A stretch of DNA of 64,000 bases from Hyphomicrobiales bacterium (GCA_900473185.1 UCKU01000013.1:186001-250000); one strand, 5' to 3'; shown: positions 1-8,604, counted from the first letter of the stretch. Notes: generated by a model from the sequence alone, not told the origin. Numbers and translations: made by a program.

Positions 1-351
1 TTCTATTGGGCGGATCTCGAGGTTAGGACCGTCGGGATCATGAAGTTCGAGACAGAGACCGAGGCGAAGGCTTTTCTTTCCCAGATCACAGAGGAGCGCC
101 CCCCCGTTCACTGGGAAATGGCGGATGAATGGTTCGAATTGGACGGTTTTGAAAAGGCGGAATATCCGCTGATACTCTCGCCGAATATTGAGGTGCTCGC
201 AGTTTCTGATGCTCTCCCACTAGAGCTACATTGGTCTATCTCAGAAGAGATGAAGGGCGGCGAGGGGCCCGGCACTGAGACAGTCGCATTGCGGATTTTC
301 AGCGATGATCGAGTTGACAGCATCGCGGGCTTTGGAGGGCGGTTGGTGTAA
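1..351 (+). CDS. Hypothetical protein, 5' end cut by window edge
   Basis: The reading frame is open from base 1 with no stop before the ATG at 40, so the gene probably begins outside the window and only its C-terminal ~116 residues are visible. The ATG at 40 has no clear Shine-Dalgarno. The visible part is acidic and soluble, with no membrane segment, and ends in a glycine-rich tail (IAGFGGRLV). I recognise no family; no function is proposed. It could also start at 40 as a 103-residue protein. Confidence 0.5.
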   Translation, partial: FYWADLEVRTVGIMKFETETEAKAFLSQITEERPPVHWEMADEWFELDGFEKAEYPLILSPNIEVLAVSDALPLELHWSISEEMKGGEGPGTETVALRIFSDDRVDSIAGFGGRLV

Positions 352-716
352 AACCAACCGTCTTATGCCGACTGGATGTTCCCGGTTACTCGTTGCACCT
401 TTGTTGCGGTCTGTTCTGCAAGGGAGCCCCGACATTCCCTCGCACGGCTTACATTCGGTAACCTACAGGTTCGTACTCTCCGAACGGGCCGTTCAGAAGA
501 GCTACCGCTTCAGGCGCTGTGAAGACACCTTTGCGGGTGTATCCAGTATTTTCCGTGAGGATCCGATCTCGACCAGGTTTTTCACAGCATTGGATGCTGA
601 TTGGAACGAAACGTCGAGGGTAGTGAAGCCAAGCGTCCAACCGTCAAAATTTCCATGGCGTCTCCTTTGCGTCCGCCGGATCGAAGCCTCGAGTGCACCA
701 GCCAATCCGCAAACTT
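352..716. other. Gene-poor stretch, no convincing gene
   Basis: No frame here gives a protein I recognise. On the minus strand an ATG at 656-654 follows AAGGAG at ideal spacing, but that frame stops after 24 codons (582). The two other minus-strand frames stay open over parts of the same stretch, which would fit a small gene broken by frameshifts. This is only a suspicion. No tRNA, repeat or strong hairpin was seen. Confidence 0.4.
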
Positions 717-1094
717 TTATCCGAATATGCCAGTTGCCAAAGCACGCTGGATCCCGCGGACGTCTGTGCCTTTCTTCAATGTTTTGCTGATCGGTGTGCT
801 CGTTCCTGAAACCCAGACCTTAAGCTCAGTATCGAGATCGAACGTACCAGCAGTCTCCACTGAGAAACGTGTGATTGCCTTGTATGGAATCGATAGGTAG
901 TCGACCTTACTTCCAGTGATGCCTTGGATGTCGACGAGGATCAGCCGCCACTGCGTGAAAACGAAGAAATCGCGAATCACCTTGTATGCGAGGTTCGCTT
1001 CTTCGCCGTCGATCAGAACACCATCCAGCCGCTTGCGCAGCTCGTTTGGATCGACCTTTGAGCCGTGTCCAAGCAACCCGTCAAACAATCCCAT
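717..1094 (-). CDS. PH domain-containing protein (bPH_1 type)
   Basis: A 125-residue soluble protein whose whole length looks like a bacterial pleckstrin-homology domain: residues ~30-120 hold alternating beta strands, with the family-like stretch FTQWRLILVDIQGITGSKVD and a following SIPYKAITRFS strand. Such proteins (YvbH-like, PF08000) have no established enzymatic role and are thought to bind other proteins or lipids. The start is supported by an AGGAGG-like site (AGGAGGAGC) about 10 bases upstream of the ATG. The gene stands alone, facing away from the unknown gene on its left and codirectional with tRNA-His. Family assignment is fairly secure; role unknown. Confidence 0.8.
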   Translation of the reverse strand: MGLFDGLLGHGSKVDPNELRKRLDGVLIDGEEANLAYKVIRDFFVFTQWRLILVDIQGITGSKVDYLSIPYKAITRFSVETAGTFDLDTELKVWVSGTSTPISKTLKKGTDVRGIQRALATGIFG

Positions 1095-1222
1095 CGTCCC
1101 CAGCTCCTCCTAAATCCAATGTTTGCTTACATCAGATCTTCGGCACGGTGTCCAAAAAATATCGATGGAAACTAGAGGACGCCAAGTGTCGTCGTCCGCC
1201 CCAAGGAGACGGATGGACGTGG

Positions 1223-1296
1223 TGGTACGGCCGGGTGGTATCGAGCCACCGTTTCTGATGCCACAAATCAGCGCTCTGCCATTGAGCTACGGCCGC
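1223..1296 (-). tRNA. tRNA-His (GTG anticodon)
   Basis: A complete cloverleaf on the minus strand: acceptor GCGGCCG/CGGCCGT, D stem GCTC/GAGC, anticodon stem CTGAT/ATCAG with loop TTGTGGC (anticodon GTG, G37), a 4-base variable loop, T stem GGTGG/CCACC and encoded CCA. The base before G1 is T, the first pair is G1-U72 and the discriminator is A73, so the usual G-1:C73 histidine identity pair is absent. That is a known trait of a clade of Alphaproteobacteria. The T loop is CTCGATA, with C instead of T at position 54, and A15-C48 is not a standard Levitt pair. Confidence 0.88.
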
Positions 1297-1629
1297 ATTC
1301 TTTTGAAAGCCCGCTGGTTGAGCAGCGATACCCAAGGGTAGCTCATACTTGGCGGGTCGCCACGCGCTGATGGGTGATCCGGCAAGATGCAAATGGTCCG
1401 AGGTGGACAAATGCTGTAGCGAGCTTAGTTCAGTCATGCAGGACAATTTTCCTAAGATTCCGGTGCTCGGAATTTCTTACGGAGTCTTTTCCGATTTTCG
1501 ACCGGGATTTTCCGGAAAAGCTATTCCGCTCTACATAAATACCGCCTTGACGCCTCTCCATCTTTGAGAAATGCTAAGATGTCAGACCAATTTTGGGGTC
1601 GGCTGCCTTAGAAAAGAACTTGGGGAACC
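1297..1629. other. Intergenic region between tRNA-His and FadR-type regulator
   Basis: No coding frame is convincing. It must hold the tRNA-His promoter (minus strand) and the promoter of the FadR-type operon (plus strand). Close to the regulator start lies GACCAATTTTGGGGTC (1585-1600), a weak dyad with GACC/GGTC ends. GntR-family regulators of the FCD type often bind short dyads in such positions, but this one is too weak to call an operator. Confidence 0.4.
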
Positions 1630-2352
1630 ATGAAGGCAAATGGTAGTGATAGGCCGGTAATCCGGCCGCTTCCGGCGATGGACCGCGCCCGTCAGGTGAC
1701 GGAAGCGCTGGCGCATTATGTCGAGGATGCCCGGCTTCAGGCGGGCGACCGGCTGCCGGCGGAGCGTGAATTGATGGCAGCGCTTGCCGTCGGGCGGTCT
1801 ACCATTCGCGAGGCAATCCGGCATTTTCAGGCGCTCGGCGTCATCGAGACGCGCAAGGGCAGCGGAACTTATCTGCTGAAACCGGTTTCTCGCGATACGA
1901 TTCATATGCCGCTATCGTTCGAGACGCCGCATCTGCGCGATGTGCTGCTGCAGACGCTGGAGGTTCGCCGCGGCATCGAATGCGAGGCCGGCATGGTGGC
2001 GGCTCGGCGGCGCACGGCGAAAGATCTCGTCGTCATCGAGGAAAAACTCGACGAGATGGAGCGAGTGCATCTTTCCAAAGGCGCCTCAGGTCCGGAAGAT
2101 CTCGCATTCCATTTGGCGGTCTACGACGCCACGCACAATCCGCTGTTCCGCCAGCTTCTCGAACAGATGCGCGAGACCTTCGAGCGTTTCTGGACGCACC
2201 CTTTCGACCGGCAGGATTTCGCCCGCCGGTCATTTCCCTTTCACCGCACCCTTTTTAACGCCATCGCCGCCCAGGACACCGAGGCGGCACGGCGTGAGAC
2301 ACTGAAAATCCTCGACGTGGTCGAGGAAGACATCAAGGAAATGTCCCGATGA
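1630..2352 (+). CDS. FadR/GntR-family transcriptional regulator (FCD domain)
   Basis: A 240-residue DNA-binding regulator. Residues ~18-85 form the GntR winged helix (LPAERELMAALAVGRSTIRE, then the wing GVIETRKGSGTYL); residues ~100-230 form an all-helical FCD ligand domain with the family's metal-binding pattern of Asp/His residues (DLAFHLAVYDATHN and SFPFHRTLFNAI). The start is preceded by GGGGA. Its stop overlaps the ATG of the PLP enzyme (ATGA), so the two are translationally coupled, and it most likely controls the downstream enzyme and sugar-type transporter. The effector cannot be read from sequence. Confidence 0.92.
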   Translation: MKANGSDRPVIRPLPAMDRARQVTEALAHYVEDARLQAGDRLPAERELMAALAVGRSTIREAIRHFQALGVIETRKGSGTYLLKPVSRDTIHMPLSFETPHLRDVLLQTLEVRRGIECEAGMVAARRRTAKDLVVIEEKLDEMERVHLSKGASGPEDLAFHLAVYDATHNPLFRQLLEQMRETFERFWTHPFDRQDFARRSFPFHRTLFNAIAAQDTEAARRETLKILDVVEEDIKEMSR

Positions 2353-3515
2353 CTGACGGCCTCGAACCGTTCGACCTCGCTTCGCTGATCACCGCCCATG
2401 ACGAGGGCAACTTCGCCGAGGCGGTCGTACCGCCGATCTTCCAGACCTCGCTTTTCACCTTTTCCGACTACGACGACATGATCGCCTCCTATCGCGGCGA
2501 AAAGGTGCGCCCGATCTACACACGCGGGCTGAACCCGACCGTGCGCATGTTCGAGGAGATGCTGGCAAAGCTCGAAGGTGCGGAGGATGCGCTGGGTTTT
2601 GCAAGCGGCATGGCGGCGATCTCGTCTGCGGTGCTCAGCTTCGTGGAGCCGGGTGACCGTATCGTCGCCGTCAAGCATGTCTATCCCGACGCCTTCCGCC
2701 TGTTCGGCACGATCCTGAAGCGCATGAAGGTCGAGGTGACCTATGTCGACGGCCGTGACGAAGAGGCCATCGCCAAGGCGCTGCCCGGTGCCAAGGTCTT
2801 CTATATGGAGAGCCCGACGAGCTGGGTGATGGAAGCGCATGATGTCGGCGCGCTGGCCACACTCGCCAAAAAGCATGGCGTCGTCACCATGATCGACAAT
2901 AGCTGGGCGAGCCCGTTCTTCCAGCGGCCGATAACGCTCGGCGTCGATCTCGTCATCCATTCGGCCTCCAAATATCTCGGCGGCCATAGCGATGTCGTGG
3001 CCGGTGTCGTTGCCGGCTCGAAAGAGATGATCGCGCGCATCAAGGCCGAATCCTATCCCTATCTCGGCGGCAAGCTGTCGCCTTTCGATGCCTGGCTGCT
3101 GATCCGGGGCCTCCGGACCCTGCCTTTGCGCATGCGGGCGCACGAGGCGGCGGCCATGACGATCGCGCAGCGCCTGCAGGCGCTCGACGTGGTCGAGCAG
3201 GTCTGTCATCCGGGCCTCGCCAACCGCCTGCCCGCCGGCCTCAACGGCACGTCGGGTCTCTTCTCGTTCATATTCCGCGAAGGCATCGACATCAGGGCCT
3301 TCGCAGATCACCTCAAGCTTTTCAAACTGGGCGTAAGCTGGGGTGGGCATGAAAGCCTGATCGTACCGGGCGAAGTTGTGCTGCAGCAGAAGGCACAGCC
3401 GAATTCCGCACAAGCCTTCGGCATCAGCTCGCGATCTGTGCGCCTCCATATCGGCCTCGAAGGAACCGAGGCCCTGTGGAGGGACATCGAGGAGGCGATT
3501 GCCGTCGCCTCTTAA
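2349..3515 (+). CDS. PLP-dependent transsulfuration-family enzyme (cystathionine lyase/synthase-like)
   Basis: A 388-residue fold-type I PLP enzyme of the Cys/Met metabolism family (cystathionine gamma-synthase, beta-lyase, methionine gamma-lyase). The Schiff-base lysine is K208 in SASKYLGGHSD; D183 in MIDNSWASP should pair with the pyridine nitrogen; YTRGLNPT (~57-64) and GFASGMAA (~83-90) are the substrate and phosphate-binding motifs. Length is normal. It overlaps the regulator by four bases and is followed within 40 bases by the binding protein of a carbohydrate-type ABC transporter. That context suggests a catabolic lyase for an imported sulfur- or amino-acid-containing compound rather than housekeeping methionine synthesis. 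Exact reaction unknown. Confidence 0.88.
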   Translation: MTDGLEPFDLASLITAHDEGNFAEAVVPPIFQTSLFTFSDYDDMIASYRGEKVRPIYTRGLNPTVRMFEEMLAKLEGAEDALGFASGMAAISSAVLSFVEPGDRIVAVKHVYPDAFRLFGTILKRMKVEVTYVDGRDEEAIAKALPGAKVFYMESPTSWVMEAHDVGALATLAKKHGVVTMIDNSWASPFFQRPITLGVDLVIHSASKYLGGHSDVVAGVVAGSKEMIARIKAESYPYLGGKLSPFDAWLLIRGLRTLPLRMRAHEAAAMTIAQRLQALDVVEQVCHPGLANRLPAGLNGTSGLFSFIFREGIDIRAFADHLKLFKLGVSWGGHESLIVPGEVVLQQKAQPNSAQAFGISSRSVRLHIGLEGTEALWRDIEEAIAVAS

Positions 3516-3551
3516 CCGAAACCTCACAACAACTACGGAGGGGAACCAAAA

Positions 3552-4811
3552 ATGAAAAAGCTTATTCTCTCAACACTCTTCGCCACGATGATGGCGGGCA
3601 CGGCTTTCGCGGACACCACGCTGAAGCTCGTGGAAGTCATCACCAGCCCCGAGCGCACCGAAACGCTGAAATCGATCGTCGGCAAGTTCGAAGCCGCCAA
3701 TCCCGGCACCAAGGTCGACATCATCTCGCTGCCCTGGAACGAAGCTTTCCAGAAGTTCGCCACCATGGTTTCGGCGGGCGATGTGCCCGACGTGATGGAA
3801 ATGCCCGACACTTGGCTGTCGCTCTATGCCAATAACGGCATGCTCGAAAGCCTCGAGCCCTATCTCGCGAAGTGGGAGCATACCAAGGAACTGACGCCAC
3901 GTGCGCTGGAGCTCGGCCGCGACGTCAACAACACCGCCTACATGCTGCCCTACGGCTTCTATCTGCGCGCCATGTTCTACAACAAGAAGCTGCTCGCTGA
4001 AGCCGGCGTCAAGGAACCGCCGAAGACGATGGAGGACTTCACCAAGGCCTCCGAAGCCGTCTCCAAGCTGCCGGGCAAATATGGATACTGCATGCGTGGC
4101 GGCCCCGGCGGCCTGAACGGCTGGATGATCTTTGCCGCCTCCATGGCCGGCGACAACAAATACTTCAAGGAAGACGGCACCTCGACCATGAACAGCGAAG
4201 GCTGGGCAAAGGGTATCGAGTGGATGGTCGATCTCTACAAGAAGGGCTATGCGCCGAAGGACAGCGTCAACTGGGGCTTCAACGAGGTCGTCGCCGGCTT
4301 CTATTCCGGCACGTGCGCCTTCCTCGACCAGGATCCTGATGCATTGATCGCGATCGCCGAGCGCATGAAGAAGGAAGACTTTGGCGTCATTCCGCTGCCG
4401 AAGGGCCCGGACGGCATGTCCTATCCGACCATCGGCTACGGCGGCTGGTCGATGTTCACGACGAGCCAGAACAAGGATCTCTCCTGGAAGCTGATCGCCA
4501 CCCTCGAAGGGCCTGAAGGCAATATCGAGTGGAACAAGAAGATCGGCGCTCTGCCCGCCTATACGGCTGCGGAAAAGGATCCGTTCTATGCCGGTGACCA
4601 GTTCAAGGGCTGGTTCGAGGAACTCGCCGACAAGGACACCGTCCCGACGGTGATGCCGACCTACCTCGAGGAATTCGCCTTCTTCAAGGACTCCATGGCG
4701 ATCAAGACCTCGCAGCAGGCGATGCTGGGTGACATCTCGGCCAAGGATCTCGCCGACCAGTGGGCCGATTACCTCACGAAGGCACAGCAGAAGTTCCTCG
4801 CAAAGAAGTAA
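3552..4811 (+). CDS. Carbohydrate-type ABC transporter, periplasmic binding protein
   Basis: A 419-residue extracellular solute-binding protein of the MalE/UgpB type. Residues 1-20 are a Sec signal peptide cleaved after AFA (KKLILSTLFATMMAGTAFA). The mature part has the family's typical opening (MKxVEVIT-type strand, IVGKFEAANPG) and hinge region, and length fits. A strong GGAGG site lies 10 bases before the ATG. It leads a standard binding protein, two permeases and ATPase cluster. The ligand is not evident; the clade handles sugars, polyols or glycerol phosphate, and the coupled PLP enzyme suggests something less ordinary. Confidence 0.92.
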   Translation: MKKLILSTLFATMMAGTAFADTTLKLVEVITSPERTETLKSIVGKFEAANPGTKVDIISLPWNEAFQKFATMVSAGDVPDVMEMPDTWLSLYANNGMLESLEPYLAKWEHTKELTPRALELGRDVNNTAYMLPYGFYLRAMFYNKKLLAEAGVKEPPKTMEDFTKASEAVSKLPGKYGYCMRGGPGGLNGWMIFAASMAGDNKYFKEDGTSTMNSEGWAKGIEWMVDLYKKGYAPKDSVNWGFNEVVAGFYSGTCAFLDQDPDALIAIAERMKKEDFGVIPLPKGPDGMSYPTIGYGGWSMFTTSQNKDLSWKLIATLEGPEGNIEWNKKIGALPAYTAAEKDPFYAGDQFKGWFEELADKDTVPTVMPTYLEEFAFFKDSMAIKTSQQAMLGDISAKDLADQWADYLTKAQQKFLAKK

Positions 4812-4826
4812 GGCCAAAATCGCAAA

Positions 4827-4851
4827 CGGCGGCGGAGATCTTCCGCCGCCG
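4827..4851 (+). other. Intercistronic hairpin after binding-protein gene
   Basis: CGGCGGCGGA and TCCGCCGCCG form a perfect 10-bp stem around a 5-base loop, in the 94-base gap between the binding-protein gene and its first permease. No T-run follows, so it is more likely to stabilise the upstream mRNA or partly attenuate transcription than to end it. Such hairpins commonly explain higher expression of the binding protein. Confidence 0.65.
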
Positions 4852-4905
4852 CTCATGCAACGACAGACGGCGCGCCGAAGCGCCGCAAGGGGAAGTATCG
4901 GGTAA

Positions 4906-5841
4906 ATGACCATCACCGCCGACACGCTCGAGATGCGCCACGACCGCCGACCATGGCTGCGCCGCCTGGCTGATGCCTCGGGGCCCTATCTCTATAGCGC
5001 GCCCTCGCTGATCCTGATCATTGCGGTCATGCTGGTGCCGCTGGTTACCGGCGTTTCCTATGCCTTCCGCGATATCCAGCTTCTCAATCCCTTCTCCGGT
5101 GGCTTCATTGGGCTGGAGCATTTTCGCGAGCTTTCCCAGGACAAGGCCTTTTACGGCGCACTCCGCAATACGCTATGGTGGACCGGCGCTTCCGTCATCC
5201 TGCAGTTCATCTTCGGCCTCATCCTCGCACTTCTACTCGACAAGCCATTCTGGGGCAGGGGGGTCATCCAGGCTCTCGTCTTCCTCCCCTGGGCGGTGCC
5301 GTCATTCCTTGCCGGCCTCAATTGGGCCTGGCTTTTCAACCCCGTCATCGGACCGATCCCGCACTGGCTTTTTGCACTCGGGCTGATGAACGAGCCGAGC
5401 AATATCCTTTCCGATCCGCAATATGCGATGTGGGGGCCGATCATTGCCAATGTCTGGTGGGGGATTCCTTTCTTTGCGATCACACTGCTTGCTGCTCTGC
5501 AGGCGATCCCGCGCGATCTCTATGAGGCTGCCTCGATCGATGGCGCCGGCTGGTTCCAGCGCTTCCGGTCGATCACCCTACCGTTCCTGGCGCCGACGAT
5601 CGCCATTACCGTCATGCTGCGTACCGTCTGGATTTCGAATTTCGCCGATCTCATCGTCGTCATGACCGGCGGCGGCCCGGCGGACAGGACGCAGATCGTC
5701 GCCAGCTACATTTTCACCCAGGCCTTCAAGCGGCTCGATTTCGGCTATGCCTCGGCGATCGCGCTGGTGCTGCTGATCCTGCTTCTCGCCTATTCCATGC
5801 TGATCATCCTGCTGCGGCAGAGCCTGCTGGCCAAGGATTGA
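4906..5841 (+). CDS. Carbohydrate ABC transporter permease (MalF type)
   Basis: A 311-residue inner-membrane permease with about six transmembrane segments, the first at ~30-55 (LILIIAVMLVPLVTGVSYAF). The EAA loop that contacts the ATPase is at ~205 (LYEAASIDGAGWFQRFRSIT). It is the first of the two permease subunits and pairs with the following gene. Start chosen at the ATG after AAGGGGAAG; the cytoplasmic N terminus carries many Arg residues, consistent with an inside orientation. Confidence 0.92.
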   Translation: MTITADTLEMRHDRRPWLRRLADASGPYLYSAPSLILIIAVMLVPLVTGVSYAFRDIQLLNPFSGGFIGLEHFRELSQDKAFYGALRNTLWWTGASVILQFIFGLILALLLDKPFWGRGVIQALVFLPWAVPSFLAGLNWAWLFNPVIGPIPHWLFALGLMNEPSNILSDPQYAMWGPIIANVWWGIPFFAITLLAALQAIPRDLYEAASIDGAGWFQRFRSITLPFLAPTIAITVMLRTVWISNFADLIVVMTGGGPADRTQIVASYIFTQAFKRLDFGYASAIALVLLILLLAYSMLIILLRQSLLAKD

Positions 5842-5844
5842 GCC

Positions 5845-6675
5845 ATGAGACGTTCCATTCTCCCCGTTGTCGCTCACCGTCTGGCGATCCTCGCCTATGT
5901 CGTCTTTGCGCTTTTCCCGCTCTTCTGGCTTTTGAAGGTCTCGGTCACGCCGAATGACCTGCTCTATACCGAGGGTGTGCGCATGTGGCCGTCGCGGACC
6001 ACATGGGAGCACTACAGCTTTGTGCTGGAGCACAGCGCCTTCCCGACTTTCTTCAAGAATAGCGTCATCGTCTCGGCTTCGACGGCGGTGACGGTGACGG
6101 TCTGCGCCGCGCTGTCGGGCTATGCGCTGTCACGCTTTAACTTCCGTGCGAAATACTGGATCGTGGCGCTGATGCTGCTGACCCAGATGTTCCCGCTCGT
6201 CATGCTGGTGGCGCCGATATTCAAGATCCTGTCGCCGCTGCATTTGACGAACAGCCTGACGGGTCTCGTTATCGTCTACACAGCCTTCAACGTGCCGTTT
6301 GCGACCTTCCTGATGCAGTCCTTCTTCGACGGTATTCCGAAGGATCTCGAAGAAGCGGCGATGATCGACGGCGCTACCCAGTTCGTGGCCTTTCGGCAGA
6401 TCATCCTACCGCTGACACTGCCCGGCATTGCGGCGACCCTCGGCTTCGTCTTCACGGCGGCCTGGAGCGAGCTTCTCTTCGCGCTGATGCTGATCAACGG
6501 CAATGATGCGGCGACCTTCCCGGTTGGTCTTCTCACCTTCGTTTCGAAATTCTCCGTGGATTTCGGGCAGATGATGGCGGCAGGTATCATGGCGCTCATT
6601 CCAGCCGGCCTATTCTTCCTGCTCATCCAGCGTTATCTCGTCCAGGGCCTGACGGCCGGCGCGGTCAAGGGTTAG
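5845..6675 (+). CDS. Carbohydrate ABC transporter permease (MalG type)
   Basis: A 276-residue partner permease with six predicted membrane helices and the EAA loop at ~170 (LEEAAMIDGATQFVAFRQI). It starts three bases after the previous stop, so it is in the same operon and probably translationally coupled. With the MalF-type subunit it should form the heterodimeric channel for the binding protein at 3552. Confidence 0.92.
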   Translation: MRRSILPVVAHRLAILAYVVFALFPLFWLLKVSVTPNDLLYTEGVRMWPSRTTWEHYSFVLEHSAFPTFFKNSVIVSASTAVTVTVCAALSGYALSRFNFRAKYWIVALMLLTQMFPLVMLVAPIFKILSPLHLTNSLTGLVIVYTAFNVPFATFLMQSFFDGIPKDLEEAAMIDGATQFVAFRQIILPLTLPGIAATLGFVFTAAWSELLFALMLINGNDAATFPVGLLTFVSKFSVDFGQMMAAGIMALIPAGLFFLLIQRYLVQGLTAGAVKG

Positions 6676-6679
6676 TCAT

Positions 6680-7738
6680 ATGGCATCGATCGACATCAAG
6701 AATATCCAGAAATCCTACGGTCATTTTCCTGTCTTGCAGGGCGTCGACCTGGAGATCAAGGACGGTGAATTCGTCGTGCTGGTCGGCCCGTCCGGTTGCG
6801 GCAAGTCGACCTTGCTGCGCATGATCGCTGGCCTCGAAGAGGTAACCGCCGGCGAGATCCGCATTGCCGGCAATCGCGTCAACGAGCTGCATCCGAAAGA
6901 CCGCGACATCGCCATGGTGTTCCAGTCCTATGCGCTCTATCCGCACATGAATGTCGCCGGCAACATGAGCTACAGCCTGAAGCTCCGGAAGACGGCGAAG
7001 GAAAAGATCGCCAGCGCCGTTGCGAGCGCCGCTTCCAAGCTCGGCCTAGATCCACTGCTGGAGCGTCGGCCGAAAGCGCTATCGGGCGGCCAGCGTCAGC
7101 GTGTCGCCATGGGCCGCGCCATCGTGCGCCAGCCGAAAGCCTTCCTGTTCGACGAGCCGCTGTCGAACCTCGATGCGCGCTTGCGCGAGCAGATGCGCGC
7201 CGAAATCAAGAAATTGCATGGCGACCTCAAGGCAACCTCGATCTACGTGACCCACGACCAGATCGAGGCGATGACGCTGGCGGACCGGATCGTCGCCATG
7301 CATGGCGGGGTCGTGCAGCAGGTCGGCAGCCCCTTGGAGCTTTACGATCGCCCCGCCAACCTCTTCGTCGCGGGCTTCATCGGCTCGCCCGGCATGAACT
7401 TCCTCGATGCGAGCTATCAAGCAGGCGGCGTGAAGCTGAAGGACGGCACGATCGTGCCGCTCAACACGTCGCTGCCCTTGTCGAACGGTGAAAAGGTGAC
7501 GCTTGGCATCCGGCCTGAACATGTCGTCATAACAAATGATGGGGCCGGGATTACAGCCGATGTCGAGCTCGTCGAGCCGACCGGCTTCGGCATCATCCTG
7601 CATCTTTCGCTGCACGGTCTGCCGTTCAAGATCTTCACGCTCGATCGTGAGGCGCTGAGTGCGGGACCGAAGGTCAACGTCGCCTTTCCGGCCAAGCATC
7701 TGCATGTGTTCAACGGTGAGGGCAATCGCGTCGATTGA
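6680..7738 (+). CDS. Carbohydrate ABC transporter ATP-binding protein (MalK/UgpC type)
   Basis: A 352-residue ATPase. Walker A is GPSGCGKST (~36-44), the signature is LSGGQRQRVAMGRA, Walker B is AFLFDEPLSNLDARLR, and the switch His is in YVTHDQIEAM. Residues ~235-350 form the OB-fold regulatory domain typical of MalK-type (CUT1) ATPases. It starts four bases after the permease stop. As a MalK-type ATPase it could serve more than one transporter, but its position makes it the partner of this one. Confidence 0.94.
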   Translation: MASIDIKNIQKSYGHFPVLQGVDLEIKDGEFVVLVGPSGCGKSTLLRMIAGLEEVTAGEIRIAGNRVNELHPKDRDIAMVFQSYALYPHMNVAGNMSYSLKLRKTAKEKIASAVASAASKLGLDPLLERRPKALSGGQRQRVAMGRAIVRQPKAFLFDEPLSNLDARLREQMRAEIKKLHGDLKATSIYVTHDQIEAMTLADRIVAMHGGVVQQVGSPLELYDRPANLFVAGFIGSPGMNFLDASYQAGGVKLKDGTIVPLNTSLPLSNGEKVTLGIRPEHVVITNDGAGITADVELVEPTGFGIILHLSLHGLPFKIFTLDREALSAGPKVNVAFPAKHLHVFNGEGNRVD

Positions 7739-7745
7739 ACGGAAG

Positions 7746-7774
7746 GAAAGCGATAGAATGCAGCTGTCGCTTTC
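7746..7774 (+). terminator. Hairpin after transporter operon
   Basis: GAAAGCGA and TCGCTTTC form an 8-bp perfect stem with a 13-base loop just after the ATPase stop; GGAAG at 7741 and CTTCC at 7785 could extend it. There is no T-run, so it may be a weak terminator or a processing hairpin before the phosphoesterase gene. Confidence 0.45.
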
Positions 7775-7807
7775 GGCATACTGCCTTCCTCAGATCGAGG
7801 GGGCGAT

Positions 7808-8557
7808 ATGCTTGTTGCGCAGATATCCGATATCCATGCCAGTCCAGATAGTCCGTCGCTGCCCGCATTCGAAAGAGCAATCGATTGGTTGAAGGCTTTC
7901 CGGCCGGATGCGCTTGTCCTGACCGGTGATCTGGTGGACGAAGGATGGCAACAGGGCTATCGCAAGATCGCGGAAAGCCTGCAGGCGCTGGATTTTCCCA
8001 CCTATCTCCTGCCGGGTAACGGTGATGATCAATCGGTGATGCGAGCCGAGCTTGCCGAAATTGGCAAGTGGGGAGGCACGTCGGGGTCGATGCATTTCCA
8101 GGCTGCTCTCAATGACGCGACCCTTATTGGCGTCGATGTAACGGTAGCCGGCCAAAGCCACGGCGATATCCGGCCGCATCTGTCGTGGCTGAAGAGCACG
8201 CTCGCCGATGTCGCGACGCCTTTTCTCCTCTTCATGCATCAGCCGCCGTTCGGCATCGGCATAGAAGTGCTCGATCAGGCCGGATGCAGAAATGACGACC
8301 TGCTTCTCGAGCTTTTAAACGCGGGGAGATCTCCGCCACTTGGAATTCTTTGCGGCCATGTTCACCGGCCGGTTTCCAGCAGAATGGGCTTGATTGCCCT
8401 CCAGACATGCGGTTCGCTTTGCCCGCCCAATCCGCTTCTTCTCAGAGATCGGGCTGATCTTGCCGTTCTCGACGCTTCCTCCTTTCTGGTCCACGAGGTC
8501 AGGAACGACCGGCTGCTATCGCACGTGGTATCGATGCAGACGCTCGCCCGCGCTTAG
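7808..8557 (+). CDS. Calcineurin-like metallophosphoesterase (CpdA-like) with altered GNHD motif
   Basis: A 249-residue protein with most of the dinuclear metallophosphoesterase motifs: D8-x-H10 (ISDIHAS), GDLVD with D41, FMHQPP, and CGHVHRP near residue 185. The third motif, normally GNH(D/E), reads GNGDD at 70-74, so the usual catalytic His is glycine (G72). The metal-binding Asn is kept. Relatives hydrolyse cyclic nucleotides or phosphodiesters; loss of this His may lower or shift activity. Start follows GAGGGGG. It lies 69 bases after the sugar ABC operon and may belong to it. Confidence 0.85.
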   Translation: MLVAQISDIHASPDSPSLPAFERAIDWLKAFRPDALVLTGDLVDEGWQQGYRKIAESLQALDFPTYLLPGNGDDQSVMRAELAEIGKWGGTSGSMHFQAALNDATLIGVDVTVAGQSHGDIRPHLSWLKSTLADVATPFLLFMHQPPFGIGIEVLDQAGCRNDDLLLELLNAGRSPPLGILCGHVHRPVSSRMGLIALQTCGSLCPPNPLLLRDRADLAVLDASSFLVHEVRNDRLLSHVVSMQTLARA

Positions 8558-8604
8558 TCCGCTGGGAGCGAAAGAGCTTTCATCACGGGGCCTTCGATGG
8601 CTAT

